Below, piece by piece: positions 22,701-32,424 of a DNA stretch of 64,000 bases (positions are counted from its first letter, which is position 1; every line of letters begins with the position of its first letter). The notes under the pieces were generated by a model, which was not told the DNA's origin, did no database searches, and worked only from the letters and a program-made list of their open reading frames with translations. Source of the DNA: Membranipora membranacea (taxonomy: Eukaryota; Bryozoa; Gymnolaemata; Cheilostomatida; Membraniporidae); assembly GCA_914767715.1 (NCBI GenBank), contig OU612075.1, forward strand, positions 19,470,001 to 19,534,000. Direction: 5' to 3'. Both the position numbers and the translations under genes were made by a program.

Positions 22701-25700
22701 TTTATCTCACCTGCAGTTTAACTAGATTTTCTATATCTGACCAGCGTGCCACACCATGTGGTCCATGTATCTCCCCCAGCCTGGCCCAGACATTCCTCAA
22801 CACCTTCACCATGTGTACCTGGTCTAGCATACAACATATATCTGTCCCTTGGTGTCTGAAAAAGAACTGGCCCTTCGAAAAATCACATCCCGGCTTCTCC
22901 ATAGCTGATAAATTTGTTCTAAGACCATCCGTTATTAATACCTTCACTCCGATCCCAATATCCCTCAACGCTGAGATGGCCTGTTTTATTATTACTGCCA
23001 ATGTTTCCGCATTTAGTCCTGCTGTAAAATGAAAGCTAACTGGGACCTTCCATTTTTTTTTCAGTCCTACAGCCATGACAACTAGCGCATTAATTGCCAT
23101 TTTCTCTTTGTCCTGTCCCACTTCCCCCCCTAGCTCAACATGTCCCACAAACTTCCTTTCAGAGGGCACCCATGTTGTGTGTTTTTTTATGGACATCTCG
23201 TCCACAAGTAGCACACAGTGTTTATAGTTTTCATTGTCTGTTTCCTTTGATTTTTTTAGAGAATCTAGCACATGCGCGCCCACACCTGGATTGTCATCGA
23301 CTGTTGAGAGCCATCTACAAAAAAAGATCATGACAGAACTGAGAAGGTGAGTTGTGATGAGTGTAGAGGTTTTATGGTAAACTGGGCCCAGACCTACCCT
23401 AGTTTACCAAGGTCTAAAAAAGCAAAGGTTTGATAAAAATCCCAACTGTTGAAATGGGTTGCTAATTACTTAGTCATTCCACTTATAATCTGGACGATGG
23501 TGGATGGGCACATAACCTCTATTGACTCACTGTTGTAATGTTCTAGTGCAGGGTAGCTTGAGTTTGACCGACTTCCTTAAGTAATCGTATGCTTTTGGTC
23601 CATAGAGGTGCATAGTTAATGCAAAACGTCTCTGTTCTTGGCTATATTCCTTATTTGTCCGAAATAGTGCCATCGGGAAATCTGTAAATAAGAAATGATA
23701 TAACATTGTGAGGCAGGCTGAATAACCATCTATTTAGCGCAATTTAATCTTGATTTGCCTAAAATTAGATTTGGAGTTGCCTGTGGGTGCAAAAAGAGCT
23801 GATAACTCCTAGATGTTCAACAATGTGTGACAGGTATGGCAAACCATGTCAGCTCAGATAGCAGCAGATATAGAAGTGCTGAGACTGCACATACCTTGAA
23901 AGTTATTGAATTCCTCTCTTAAGGTTTCATTCATCTTATGGGCTGCTTCCAGTTCAGCTTTTATAGTTCATTTCTTTCATTTCTTCATTCTTTTATTTCT
24001 TTTGCTGATGTTGTTGGCTTTACTCCTACTCCGCTTGAGTATTCTTCTAAGATACTCAACATGACCTGTTTCTGTGCGTGGAATTGCATATGAGTGGTGG
24101 TCGTTGTGTGTCCTGACTTCATCACCCTAGGAAAATATATTCTTGACAAATGATACCAACATCAATTTATTGATATTCAATCAAGTTTAACTCTGGTGTG
24201 CCTGTAAATAATGCATGAAAGAATATATATATATTTACGCAACTGATACTTGTCAGGAATTATTTGAGATTTTTGAGTAGTGGATGATATAATTGCCAAG
24301 GATACTGCAACTTTCGTAACTACCGACATACTAACCTTTTCTATACTTGTTTTCTTAACAGGTAATACGCTTGTGAGACTCAGAGTGGATGTGATCGTGA
24401 TAAGGGGGTAAACTACTTCGGTTGTGTCATGTGTCAAGTCTGGAGAGCATGGATGGAGTGTTGGGAGTTCGGGCAATCATAAAAATATCCTGTCTGTAAC
24501 AGAACAACAATATAGGTAATAAACAGGATTGGTGTTTCTTAGGTACCGACAAATCCTTACCCAGCTTTGCGATTGACAATATTGTGTCAATGTGCTGATC
24601 GTGTGCTGTATCATTGAACTCGATGGAGTGATTAATTATTGGGATTGATGCTTTATTATTTAAGGGCACAATAATTCACTTTACCTTCATCTTTGAGAAT
24701 GCAGTCACTGATGAGGGAATCAACAGCTCAGGCTCAGTGGGCTCGGTCTATGAAAAATAAAACTCTAAGTAAATCACAGATAAGATTTTATAGCAGTTGT
24801 AGAATGTCAATCAAGACAATATTGTCAGTTTACGCTTGGTGACAAAAATGTATACAAGCCTAATCTTACAAGTAGACACCTTAGTTTTCATCCAGGATGT
24901 TCATCACAACCCGCTATGTTTATCTTTTTATGTTTACACGAAAATCTTACCTGACTTAGCAGATCCTGCAGAGTGGTAGCTGCCTCAGGTGTCGAAGTGT
25001 TCTACAATTGGCACTGTAAAACATATGAGTAAGCTTCATGTATGAACAAAAGGTGCATTTGGACATTGGCATTGGACATGGGTAACAACTGAAATAATTT
25101 ATGATTTTGAAACGGATTAGGAGTTGCCTCATATGTGTCAAGGGAAGCACAACTCCTGTTTCAAAGAATATGATGAAACGAGACCTAATTTATGATTGCT
25201 GTAAATTAGCCAAAAATGTACTATATCTTACATTAATTCCAGGTGGCTCCTGTAACTGTGTCATTGTGGGCAGCTCTTCTTTGTCATTGTCACCCTCTAA
25301 TCCTTCACTCGTCATCTAAAGGTATTTCATTAAATAACTAACACATAATCTACTAGATAATGTCTCTTAGCTTACGGAATTTTTGAAAGTCTATAACCAG
25401 TGTGTCAGAAAGTAAAGAATGACTTATTACCAACACATAGATACCTATGGAGGTACCATCAGTCATACCACACATTTGCAAACTGTTAACTTTGCTCACC
25501 GTTCCTAGTAGGTCTGTTAGTGTTGTTGCTCCTTTAGGGGTACTCTGGATGGTATCCTGAAAAAGAAAGATTTCTGATTTTTGGTTTTGACACATTATCT
25601 TTAAAGAATTTCTCTATTATGATGTGGCTATTTTGTTTTTCTTGACTCTCATGTGAATGGCAGCTTTGTGCAAATTTCAGCAAAGAACATGTACAACTAA

Positions 25701-26597
25701 GAAATACTAATGTCAGTCAGACTTACAGGAGTCATGCGTGGGGGCTTATTGTAAGCGTGATCCTCTTGATAAGACGGTAAAATCTACAAATGAAGGGATT
25801 TGGCAAAGGTAAAAATGACCCAACAGGACAAGAATCATTTATGTTAAATGATGCAAACCATCTCTCAGTTAAAAGTAAGATATGAAAGTTACTGAGTGAG
25901 TCTGTAGCCGCAATAGTTTAGCTTTATACTCACAATTGCATATGACCCACTACTTATTTGGTGCGGTATTTCCAGGAAGTGAAACAAGAATTGCAAGAAT
26001 TTGCCTATATTTACAGATCGAGGTGGCTAGATACTTGCAGGACAGGCGATGGAATGGAGCAAGTTCTTCGCTTCATGCAGATAGCTTTTTGTTGGAAAGT
26101 GCAGGCTGCACACGGAAGCGGTAGCTAGATCAATGTCTTTTGAACTTATGTTCAAATGTTTAAGCCACCAGAACTTGTCAGCTGTAACCCTGTGATGGAG
26201 ATGACAGTATGAAGAAACAACATGCCTGCTTGAATTCTATTTTGTACTGAATTGAAATTGGATCTAGTTATTTTTCCTGAGTAAAGAAACGAGCACCAAG
26301 TTTAAAGTGTTTTAGTTGTCTGATGACATAGTTGGTCTCCTCAGTAGCATTACTAAATAAAAGATGTGATGCTTGAGTGAGTCACCTATATCATCCAGTA
26401 CACCTTAGCACACATCTAGTGATGTCAACAAGAAAATTGTTGGCAGCACCTAATAGTGCTACAAAATTGTTTTGTTGTGTCATACATTATAAACAGATGC
26501 TACACTGAATAACTTACACATGGTGAGGTCGGAAGTCTTTATCTTTCCGGTCTTTCCTTACCGCCTTGCAGACAAGACACAGCTGTCGTTTACCCAT
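19761..26597 (-). CDS. P-element/THAP9-like transposase, 16 exons, full length but with two in-frame TGA
   Basis: Exons on the minus strand: 26597-26518, 26189-26035, 26004-25934, 25783-25727, 25556-25500, 25315-25232, 25001-24951, 24747-24685, 24126-23895, 23681-23531, 23314-22711, 22530-22348, 22076-21904, 21680-21547, 21335-21107, 20232-19761. Every junction has GT/AG and every phase matches, giving about 931 codons, close to THAP9-class length. Order: zinc-finger THAP domain, acidic linker, basic coiled coil, RNase H-like transposase core with DEMS, ITDG and SQDHLE, the family signature GGWNNNPT, and a C-terminal CTEC...KDKGG and KLTRLIIFSNQ. P-type transposases cut and paste DNA using GTP as cofactor. 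Two TGA codons in exon 9 argue that this copy is dead. Terminal inverted repeats were not located, so a former host gene is not excluded. Confidence 0.88.
20935..21002. repeat. repeat core shared with the hAT element at 35.2 kb
   Basis: GGGGCCGTCGGACAGGGGG, then CAAAGTCTGGGGG-CTCAGACTA, matches 35239-35282 with a few differences. It sits inside the large intron before the last transposase exon. It may be a remnant of the same hAT family. Confidence 0.55.
21107..23681 (-). CDS. catalytic-core exons (10-15) of the P-type transposase
   Basis: Exon 10 gives RRFALTMHLYGPKAYDYLRK and LPC-x-RTLQQW, the usual lead into the core. Exon 11 has the first catalytic Asp in LLVDEMSIKK and the second in VLITDG-x-x-x-N. 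Exons 12-13 are the helical, GTP-binding-type insertion (KVRLAVQVFSQSVADAL; FDIQNSRSPFGK). Exon 14 carries YKLSQDHLELFF with the last acidic residues, and exon 15 GGWNNNPTAYLFRK, the most diagnostic block of the family. An ORF at 20914-20678 lies in the intron between exons 15 and 16 and is not coding. Confidence 0.88.
23895..24126 (-). pseudogene. exon 9 of the P-type transposase with two in-frame TGA codons
   Basis: The exon encodes HSYAIPRTETGHVEYLRR, then a Lys/Arg-rich helix and LEAAHKMNETLREEF, the coiled-coil dimerisation region of P-type transposases. In the same frame, TGA occurs twice, two codons apart, around 23971-23980. The frame upstream and downstream is unchanged and both splice junctions are in phase, so these are nonsense changes rather than a mis-called frame. 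Confidence 0.75.
24685..25783 (-). CDS. five short phase-0 linker exons of the P-type transposase
   Basis: Exons of 57, 57, 84, 51 and 63 bases (25783-25727, 25556-25500, 25315-25232, 25001-24951, 24747-24685) all begin and end in phase 0, so each can be skipped without shifting the frame. Two of them encode nearly the same peptide (GATTLTDLLGT and AATTLQDLLSQ), which suggests exon duplication. The peptides are acidic, Pro/Thr-rich and probably disordered, joining the THAP domain to the coiled coil. Confidence 0.6.
25934..26597 (-). CDS. THAP zinc-finger exons (1-3) of the P-type transposase
   Basis: Exon 1 starts at the only sensible Met (26597) and gives the first zinc pair C-L-V-C followed by a Lys/Asp-rich loop; a strong GTAAGT donor ends it in phase 2. 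Exon 2 supplies FWWLKHL and the second pair in VCSLHF (C-x2-H). Exon 3 gives the hydrophobic end FLFHFLEIP, where THAP domains usually have an AVP-like box. The overall pattern C-x2-C ... W ... C-x2-H-F is that of the site-specific DNA-binding THAP domain found at the N-terminus of P transposase. Confidence 0.75.
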
Positions 26598-27284
26598 GTT
26601 ACCTAACTCAATGCAATTTATAGAATTAAACCATCTGTCATGGGTTTATCGTATTGAATTGTGAAAAGAGTTGCCAAGAAAAGGTGGTTTGAGAATCTTG
26701 GTGACTCCCAAGTGAGGTAGGTTGCTCTGATTAACCCTTAGCAGGATTTATATGCACAAGATTTTGGCCACAATGACAAATTTTGCAATCTAGTATGAAG
26801 TATGCATAGCTTATTCAGGAGTTGCGTTTCCCTACACCGGACAACTGGGAGCCCTGCACCATCAAGAATAACTGCAGAACAAAATCTTAGCATATCTAGA
26901 CAGATCAGGCTGACACCAGCTTGATATGTGTATCTGTCTTGGTTGCTTAATCAGAAGATATAACTTGGGTAATAAGCAGATTATTGGCATGAGCTGTGCA
27001 GGTGGTTGCAGTAAAAAAATTCTGGATGCTGATTCTTAGGCTAGGATAATTTGGAGTTGCTCTTCCATTGATCCAAGAGGTTTTAAAACACCGGTCTTTT
27101 CAAAGATGGCGGCCCACTTCTGCTTTCAGAACAAAGTCAACCTGTTGAAATATAACTATCTTTTTTTTTATTTGTCCTTTATTGATTGTTGTAAATTATT
27201 TCCCTCCAAATAGTTTGGGATAGATATAAAAAAATATAAACATGAACAAAATGAATAAATGTGCTTAATAAACTGAGCTGTGGC

Positions 27285-27892
27285 TTACTCTTTGGCATCT
27301 ACACACACAAATTGTTGTGTCCAGTCAGAAAACAGTAATATTTTTGGAGCTGTGCCAAGTATAGCAGAAATCTCCACCAGCTGCAAAAAAACACCAATCC
27401 ATGTATTATAAATCAGTGGATGGCGTAGCATGCCCTGAGCCTCGCCAGGAAAGAATTCCAGAGTTAAGCTCATATATATGATATATGCATCTAACCATTT
27501 GTAAAAGACCAGATTCTCATTGTCTTCCACCTCCTCAAAGTAGCCGTCACTTAGGGTGAATTTCTTCCTTGGTTTTTGCCCACGAGGATGAGGAAAAAGG
27601 CTTTTAAAGTCAACAAACTTACCCAGTCGGACCGTTTCTCTGACTTTATCATCGTCCGATGTTGTAGGGACGATGGGCATGGAGCCCAGAGGCCTGACCT
27701 TCTTGTTGCTCGCCTGCACCTGCACCTGCAACGGAACCATGTCCTCCACTTCTGAATCCTCAAAGCAGCTCGAGTTGATCTCCGAGGTTGTAACCCTGGA
27801 GGTAGAAGGTACAGGATCTCTTGGAAGAGCTGTGAGCCGGGGCCTTCCCCTTCCTGCTGGAATCCAACGTTGCCTTACGAGTTGTCTCCTGT
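27285..27892 (-). pseudogene. Gag-like N-terminal part of a second tyrosine-recombinase retroelement
   Basis: The frame enters at an acceptor (ATGATTTACAG) at 27893 and begins with a basic stretch (RQLVRQRWIPAGRGRPR), as in these Gag proteins. It continues with a Ser/Pro-rich linker, then KFVDFKSLFPHP, and the conserved core FYKWLDAYIIYMSLTLEFFP-GEAQGMLRH. The second half with the zinc finger is missing here, and after LIYNTW the frame runs past an acceptor-like TTTTTTTGCAG into unrelated sequence. It is therefore complementary to the Gag piece at 18.7-18.96 kb, which has only the second half. No RT follows; the P-type gene starts 0.7 kb further on. Confidence 0.65.
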
Positions 27893-28294
27893 AAATCATA
27901 ATAAGAATGAAAACTGCCCTACTCCTTTTACAGCAAATGGCGGGATATCCTTTTATTGTTACATACACAATACTTTGAAATAACAGGGCACTTCCTTTCC
28001 ATAAATTAATGACGCCCAGAAATATTAAATTTTTTGAATGTTGCGAACTAAGCATGAGCTAATGCCGACAATTTGAACTTTAGGCAACGGTCATCTTGTG
28101 GCACGGCTATTGATAACACATCACTTTTACTACGCTGTGTATTTCACCACTGTTGTGTATATCATAACAACACTTCATTTGCGACAATTCATGTACATTT
28201 ATTTCAAATAAATTTTTTGTCTTGAGAATTGTTTTATTGGTATTTAACTATCATAAAATAACTATACAGCAAATAAAATGATGGTTGAGTGAGG

Positions 28295-28309
28295 TCCGAC
28301 TAATACGGA
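28295..28309. promoter_or_regulatory. ACTAATA hairpin, copy 4 (between SGNH and gag)
   Basis: Stem TCCG/CGGA with loop ACTAATA, flanked by G and A. On the minus strand it follows the SGNH hydrolase frame and precedes the Gag frame of the second element. Confidence 0.6.
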
Positions 28310-28852
28310 ATTTAGATCTGCTGGTATCACCAGAGGTTGTGGTGGGCTGCCCATACAATGATGGCCTGGGATATCGAACGGCTGTTAGGTAACCGAGGTC
28401 AGTTAGGTGGATGCCGTCTCTGTTTCTCCACGGTTGCCTTCTATTCTAGAGCCAAAAGGTTAGCGCCTCATCCCCCAAGTGTCTCTGCTCCATTATGGAT
28501 GCAAACTCCCTGGCCTTCAGATTGTACTGAGGGATGGACCTTGGCCACTGAGAAGTTATGACGACAGTCTGGGCCCTGTACTGGTCCACCATGTGCCGTC
28601 CTAGATGACCAATCCTGTCAGCCAGTTGAGTTGCAGACATGCCACTGTCGAGATCATTGCCTCCAAGCATCAAGGTGACCACATCCACATCTGTTGCCGA
28701 GTGGGCATTCCTCTCTCCCCATCTTATGCCGGCCCCTCTTCTCTCCGTAAATCTTAATGAAACCCCACTCAGGTGGTGTAAGAGCTCTTGCTGGTATCTA
28801 ACCAGTCTTGACACATGGGAATCCCCCATTATGAGTACAGAACAATTCTGGA
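28310..28852 (-). pseudogene. SGNH/GDSL hydrolase domain of a tyrosine-recombinase retroelement, one TAG
   Basis: It enters at an acceptor (TTTCTATTTCCAG) at 28853. Catalytic blocks of SGNH esterases are in order: IMGDSHVSRL (block I Ser), RRGAGIRWG (block II Gly), LMLGGND (block III), and, beyond a single in-frame TAG at 28446-28448, RDGIHLTDLG (block V Asp and His). Such a domain is known as an accessory ORF of Ngaro-like and some LINE elements; its substrate is not known. The frame stays open past the TAG to the hairpin at 28295. On the minus strand this ORF lies upstream of gag, whereas it normally follows the recombinase. Confidence 0.75.
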
Positions 28853-29384
28853 AATAGAAAGCACAATTGTAAGCAAACAGGCACCACCATTCTTCAGATG
28901 TTAATTCTTGCACCTACCCAGCTGTTATATATATAGCGTTAATATAAAGCGAGAAAAGCGATGAATCCATAAGTGCATGAGCGAGAATGAAAGCATTCAC
29001 TTATGCGTTAAATTATGAAATTATTACATTATTTAAAGCGTATATTACTAAACTACCCTGATTTCCCTCCCCTCAGCCAGATAATCCAAAAAGCCTTAAC
29101 TCTGGTTCCCCAGCAGGATGAAGTGGGGCGTTTATAGTAAGCCGATTATACCACAGGTAATGGTCACCTCAAAGCCGTTGCTTAACTCTTAAAGAAGTGC
29201 TTCCCTGTGTTGTATAACTCCAGAGCCCTTTGGGGTTGCGTATTTATTATGCAGATAGCTGGATAAACACAACTCAAAACTTAGCCCATATCCAATTGTT
29301 TTACATGCAAAGCCAAACTAGCAAAAAAACCAGTTGATTTTTACCTTTTGGACTTCTGGTTGTAGCAACGATTATATGTCCGCA

Positions 29385-29910
29385 TGCACTCACCTCTAAC
29401 CAGAGGGTCATCACCTCAAGTACATGAGGGTCACACATTGTTGGGAATATGAGAGTGCAACAACTAGGGTTAGTCAACACATAGCAAAGCTTTACTGGCA
29501 AGCTCGTATCAATTCAGCCAACAATTAGTTAAACTGATCACTTATATTACTTGAGCCAAAGCCAACACCAACATAGCAAAGCGTAAGCACAAATTAACTC
29601 ACCACAGCATCATAAAGTTATTTCACCTCGAATTCTTGAGGGACGCCCCTTGAATCACCTCTCAGAGGGTTATCACCTCATATTCATGAGGGTCACAATT
29701 TAAATGTTACATTGACCTAGAATTATTCCCTTAAATCACCTCTCAGAGGGTTATCACCTCATATTCATGAGGGTCACAACAATGAACTAAACCTTAGTTT
29801 AGTTCATTGGAGGTTTAGTTCATTGGTCACAAATTACCAAATGGTACTCTAGTCCTGGGAGACATCATATACCATGGCCTAAATCACCTCTTATTTATGA
29901 GGGTTACCAA
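29385..29910. repeat. hairpin iterons TCACCTC...GAGGGTCA and 79-bp tandem repeat
   Basis: At least eight small palindromes of the form CACCTC-N(1-8)-GAGGGT occur, at about 29391, 29411, 29625, 29654, 29672, 29735, 29753 and 29882; most end in GTCA or GTTA followed by C. The sequence between the arms varies but keeps local symmetry (for example CCTCAT-ATTC-ATGAGG). The units at 29654-29698 and 29735-29780 form an 80-bp direct repeat. The region lies about 1.3-1.8 kb upstream of the gypsy gag and may be its LTR or leader. Confidence 0.65.
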
Positions 29911-31157
29911 GTTAATCAGTTTAGTATCTAAATACCATGAAACATTTTAACCATCCCATAGGCTTAATAACCAAATTTAGCCTCTGCAGATTAAGTCCAT
30001 TCAAGACAATACATAGGATTTAGAAGTAGTGCCAATAAATATCCATCACATACTGGAATGAGCAATAGATACTCACAGTTGATCACCATGAAGCATCTCA
30101 TGACAATAGAACCATAAAATATTGATAATCCAAAAACTGACTATCCAGTGATTAATGACTCCTGAGGGTCAGTGCTTGCAATAGCAGTCGTAGCATACAC
30201 AAGTGACAAGTTACTCACCAGAATTCCTTTGAGAAATCTGTCTTTAAACAGTCAGAATATATTGTAATGGATGGTTGAGTGATAGGCAGTGAAAAGTTAT
30301 CCACAGTAACTGACAGTTGAGCTAAGCTCAATTGAATAAGATTTCTTATTAAACAATTGCACTTAGTTACGCTTAGCGCAGTACCACGGCTTACCCTGAC
30401 ATTCCTCTAAGCTTGAGGTGCCACTTCCTGGTTCAAATGGTTGGGCATACGACTTCTAGAAGCCATTGAAACAGATTAAGTTAATTAAATGAATATATAA
30501 ATAATTGTGAGAAGACGACTTGTCATTTCAGTTGTCTAGAATGAAAGGGATGAGAAAAACCCGCAAACTGACGAGATAAGTAAATTTGCATAAACTCGCT
30601 ATAAGGTGCTCCGTGGTACAGGATAATGCTTTAGGTAAGATAAGATAACTACAAAGTATGAAGCTCTGAGGCCAGATTAAAGCTAGTAAATTTTACCAGT
30701 TATAACACCATACTGTGTTATTAAATAACTGAGCCTTGTCACATTGCTCAAGAAAAAATGAGTTCTTTAGGTGTAAAAAACTCTGTATTTTCTAAAAACA
30801 TCCTTGAGAATAGTTTTGCAGTTTGTACTGAGTTTGCATTGTTTGCATTGCATTTGTGTATTGCTTTAAGGTACTGGGGTGTGCCCAGTGTCTCTAGGCA
30901 CCTTGTTCTTGTGTGATATTCAGTTAGCTGGGGGGTGGATAATCCAAATCCAACTCAGTGGAATTGAATATCAATTTGTTTTGTAAGGGTAGGAAGAATT
31001 AGGGATTTGTTTCTGTTCTCCACCTTGTATCCTTACGTTGTTCACATTTGCTTCCTTGCATCTGTAACTTGTGTCCATTGCAATACTCTGTTTACCGCGG
31101 GTAGACATTAAATCATATTTTTGATTTATTATTGCATTGTTAGTCAGTGATCATAGC
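29911..31157 (+). other. leader or LTR-like DNA upstream of gypsy gag
   Basis: No ORF of note. No convincing LTR border or primer-binding site was found. The stretch shares style (AT-rich with GGGTCAC hairpins) with 12.7-15.3 kb. Confidence 0.35.
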
Positions 31158-32404
31158 ATGGCCACTGGTAGTATTTTTACTGGCTTTCCCATGTTAGACA
31201 TTGAGGAAAATGACATTTACGGGTCTTGGAAGAAGTGGAGTGCCTAGTTTAAGCTCGCACTGGGTCTCAAGAAGCTTGAGATGGGGTTTGATACCATCAC
31301 TATCTCTAGTGACGATGAACCTCCTGTAGTTACATCTAGGAAAGTGGCTAGATTCTGTGCGCAATCTAGGCTCTTGACGTTGTTAAGATGTATAGGTCAA
31401 GAGAGTAGGGAAGCAGTGTCCACTCTAGGCCTTGATCTTAGTAGTGATGAATTGACGTATGAAGAAGTGTGGGCTAAATTAAAAGACCACTATGAGCGTG
31501 ACAAATCTGAATACGTCAAAGTAGACAAATTTGTGTCCTGTCGTCAAGTATCTGCTGAGTCAGATAGAGATTATCTATGAGATGTGAGAGAGTCGGTAGG
31601 CGGTGTGATTTTTCAGCTGGAGAAGTCCGGCATAGATTCACATTGTCGATCGCAGTTAGAGGTTTACGTGATAATGTGTTAAAGCGTGAGTTGATGGCCG
31701 ATGATAGGCTTGATTGGGCTTCTTTAAATAAAACATTGAGAGCCCGTACTGGTGCTCAGGAGTCTTTAAATGCCTTAGGTGATGGTGTATACCCTGTTAG
31801 GGTTTCCAATAGTGCTAGTAAGAGTGATACTAGCCCTAGTTGTGCAACAGGAGGCCAGTCTCAATCTGGGTCTTGTTCTGCCAAACCTCCTGTGTCTCCA
31901 AAGGGGGAGGCCGTGAGTGAGGTTAGATATGGATCTCAAAGTGAGTATAGTGGAGATAGACGGCGTGAGTCTTGTAAATATCGTAGACACGATAGTAGAG
32001 ATCGTAGATACAATAGCCGTGATCGACATGATCGACGAGAATCCAGAGGTCGGAGCAACCGCAGGGATTCAAGTCGTGATCGTCGTGATAGTCGGGTGAC
32101 AGAGACAGAGGTCGAAGTCGCACCCTAAGTCTCCCTGACTCTCCTTCTTGGAGCAAAGATGTTACTAGCTTCGTTTGTTGTAAGGAAGGTCATATCTCTG
32201 GATTTTGTCCAGATGGCATTTGTTATAATTGTCAAAGACAGGGGCATCATCAGAGAGATTGTACTGAAGCTGCGCGGTGCAGACATTGCTTTACAGTTGG
32301 AGTCTCTGTTAGTAATTGTCCGGATTGCACGCGTAGTCGTAGTCCTGGTAGACATCGCCGAGGAAGCGCCTCTCCCAAGAGGGTTTCCTGGACTGATGCT
32401 AATC
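31158..32404 (+). pseudogene. Ty3/gypsy Gag, broken by a stop and frameshifts
   Basis: It starts with Met at 31158, has an in-frame TAG near 31243 (where WSAxF expects Gln), continues to about 31577, then shifts frame into HRFTLSIAVRGLRDN and a long Arg/Asp/Ser-rich stretch, and shifts again near 32100. The last frame holds zinc knuckles: a degenerate one (VCCKEGHISGFC) and a good CCHC box CYNCQRQGHHQRDC, then a third Cys-rich piece (CRHCF...CPDC). This is the nucleocapsid end of a gypsy Gag. At least two frameshifts and one nonsense codon make it non-functional. Confidence 0.75.
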
Positions 32405-32424
32405 GCAGTTGACTAGACAGGCGG

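Noticed and set aside
15664-28309. ACTAATA hairpins as hammerhead ribozymes
   Set aside because: CTGA-GA-like bases occur near two copies, but the required GAAA box, third stem and cleavage triplet are not present in a consistent arrangement.
31775-32416. several overlapping ORFs on both strands within gypsy gag
   Set aside because: Shadows of the Arg/Asp-rich Gag region; only the zinc-knuckle frame and upstream Gag frames have family motifs.
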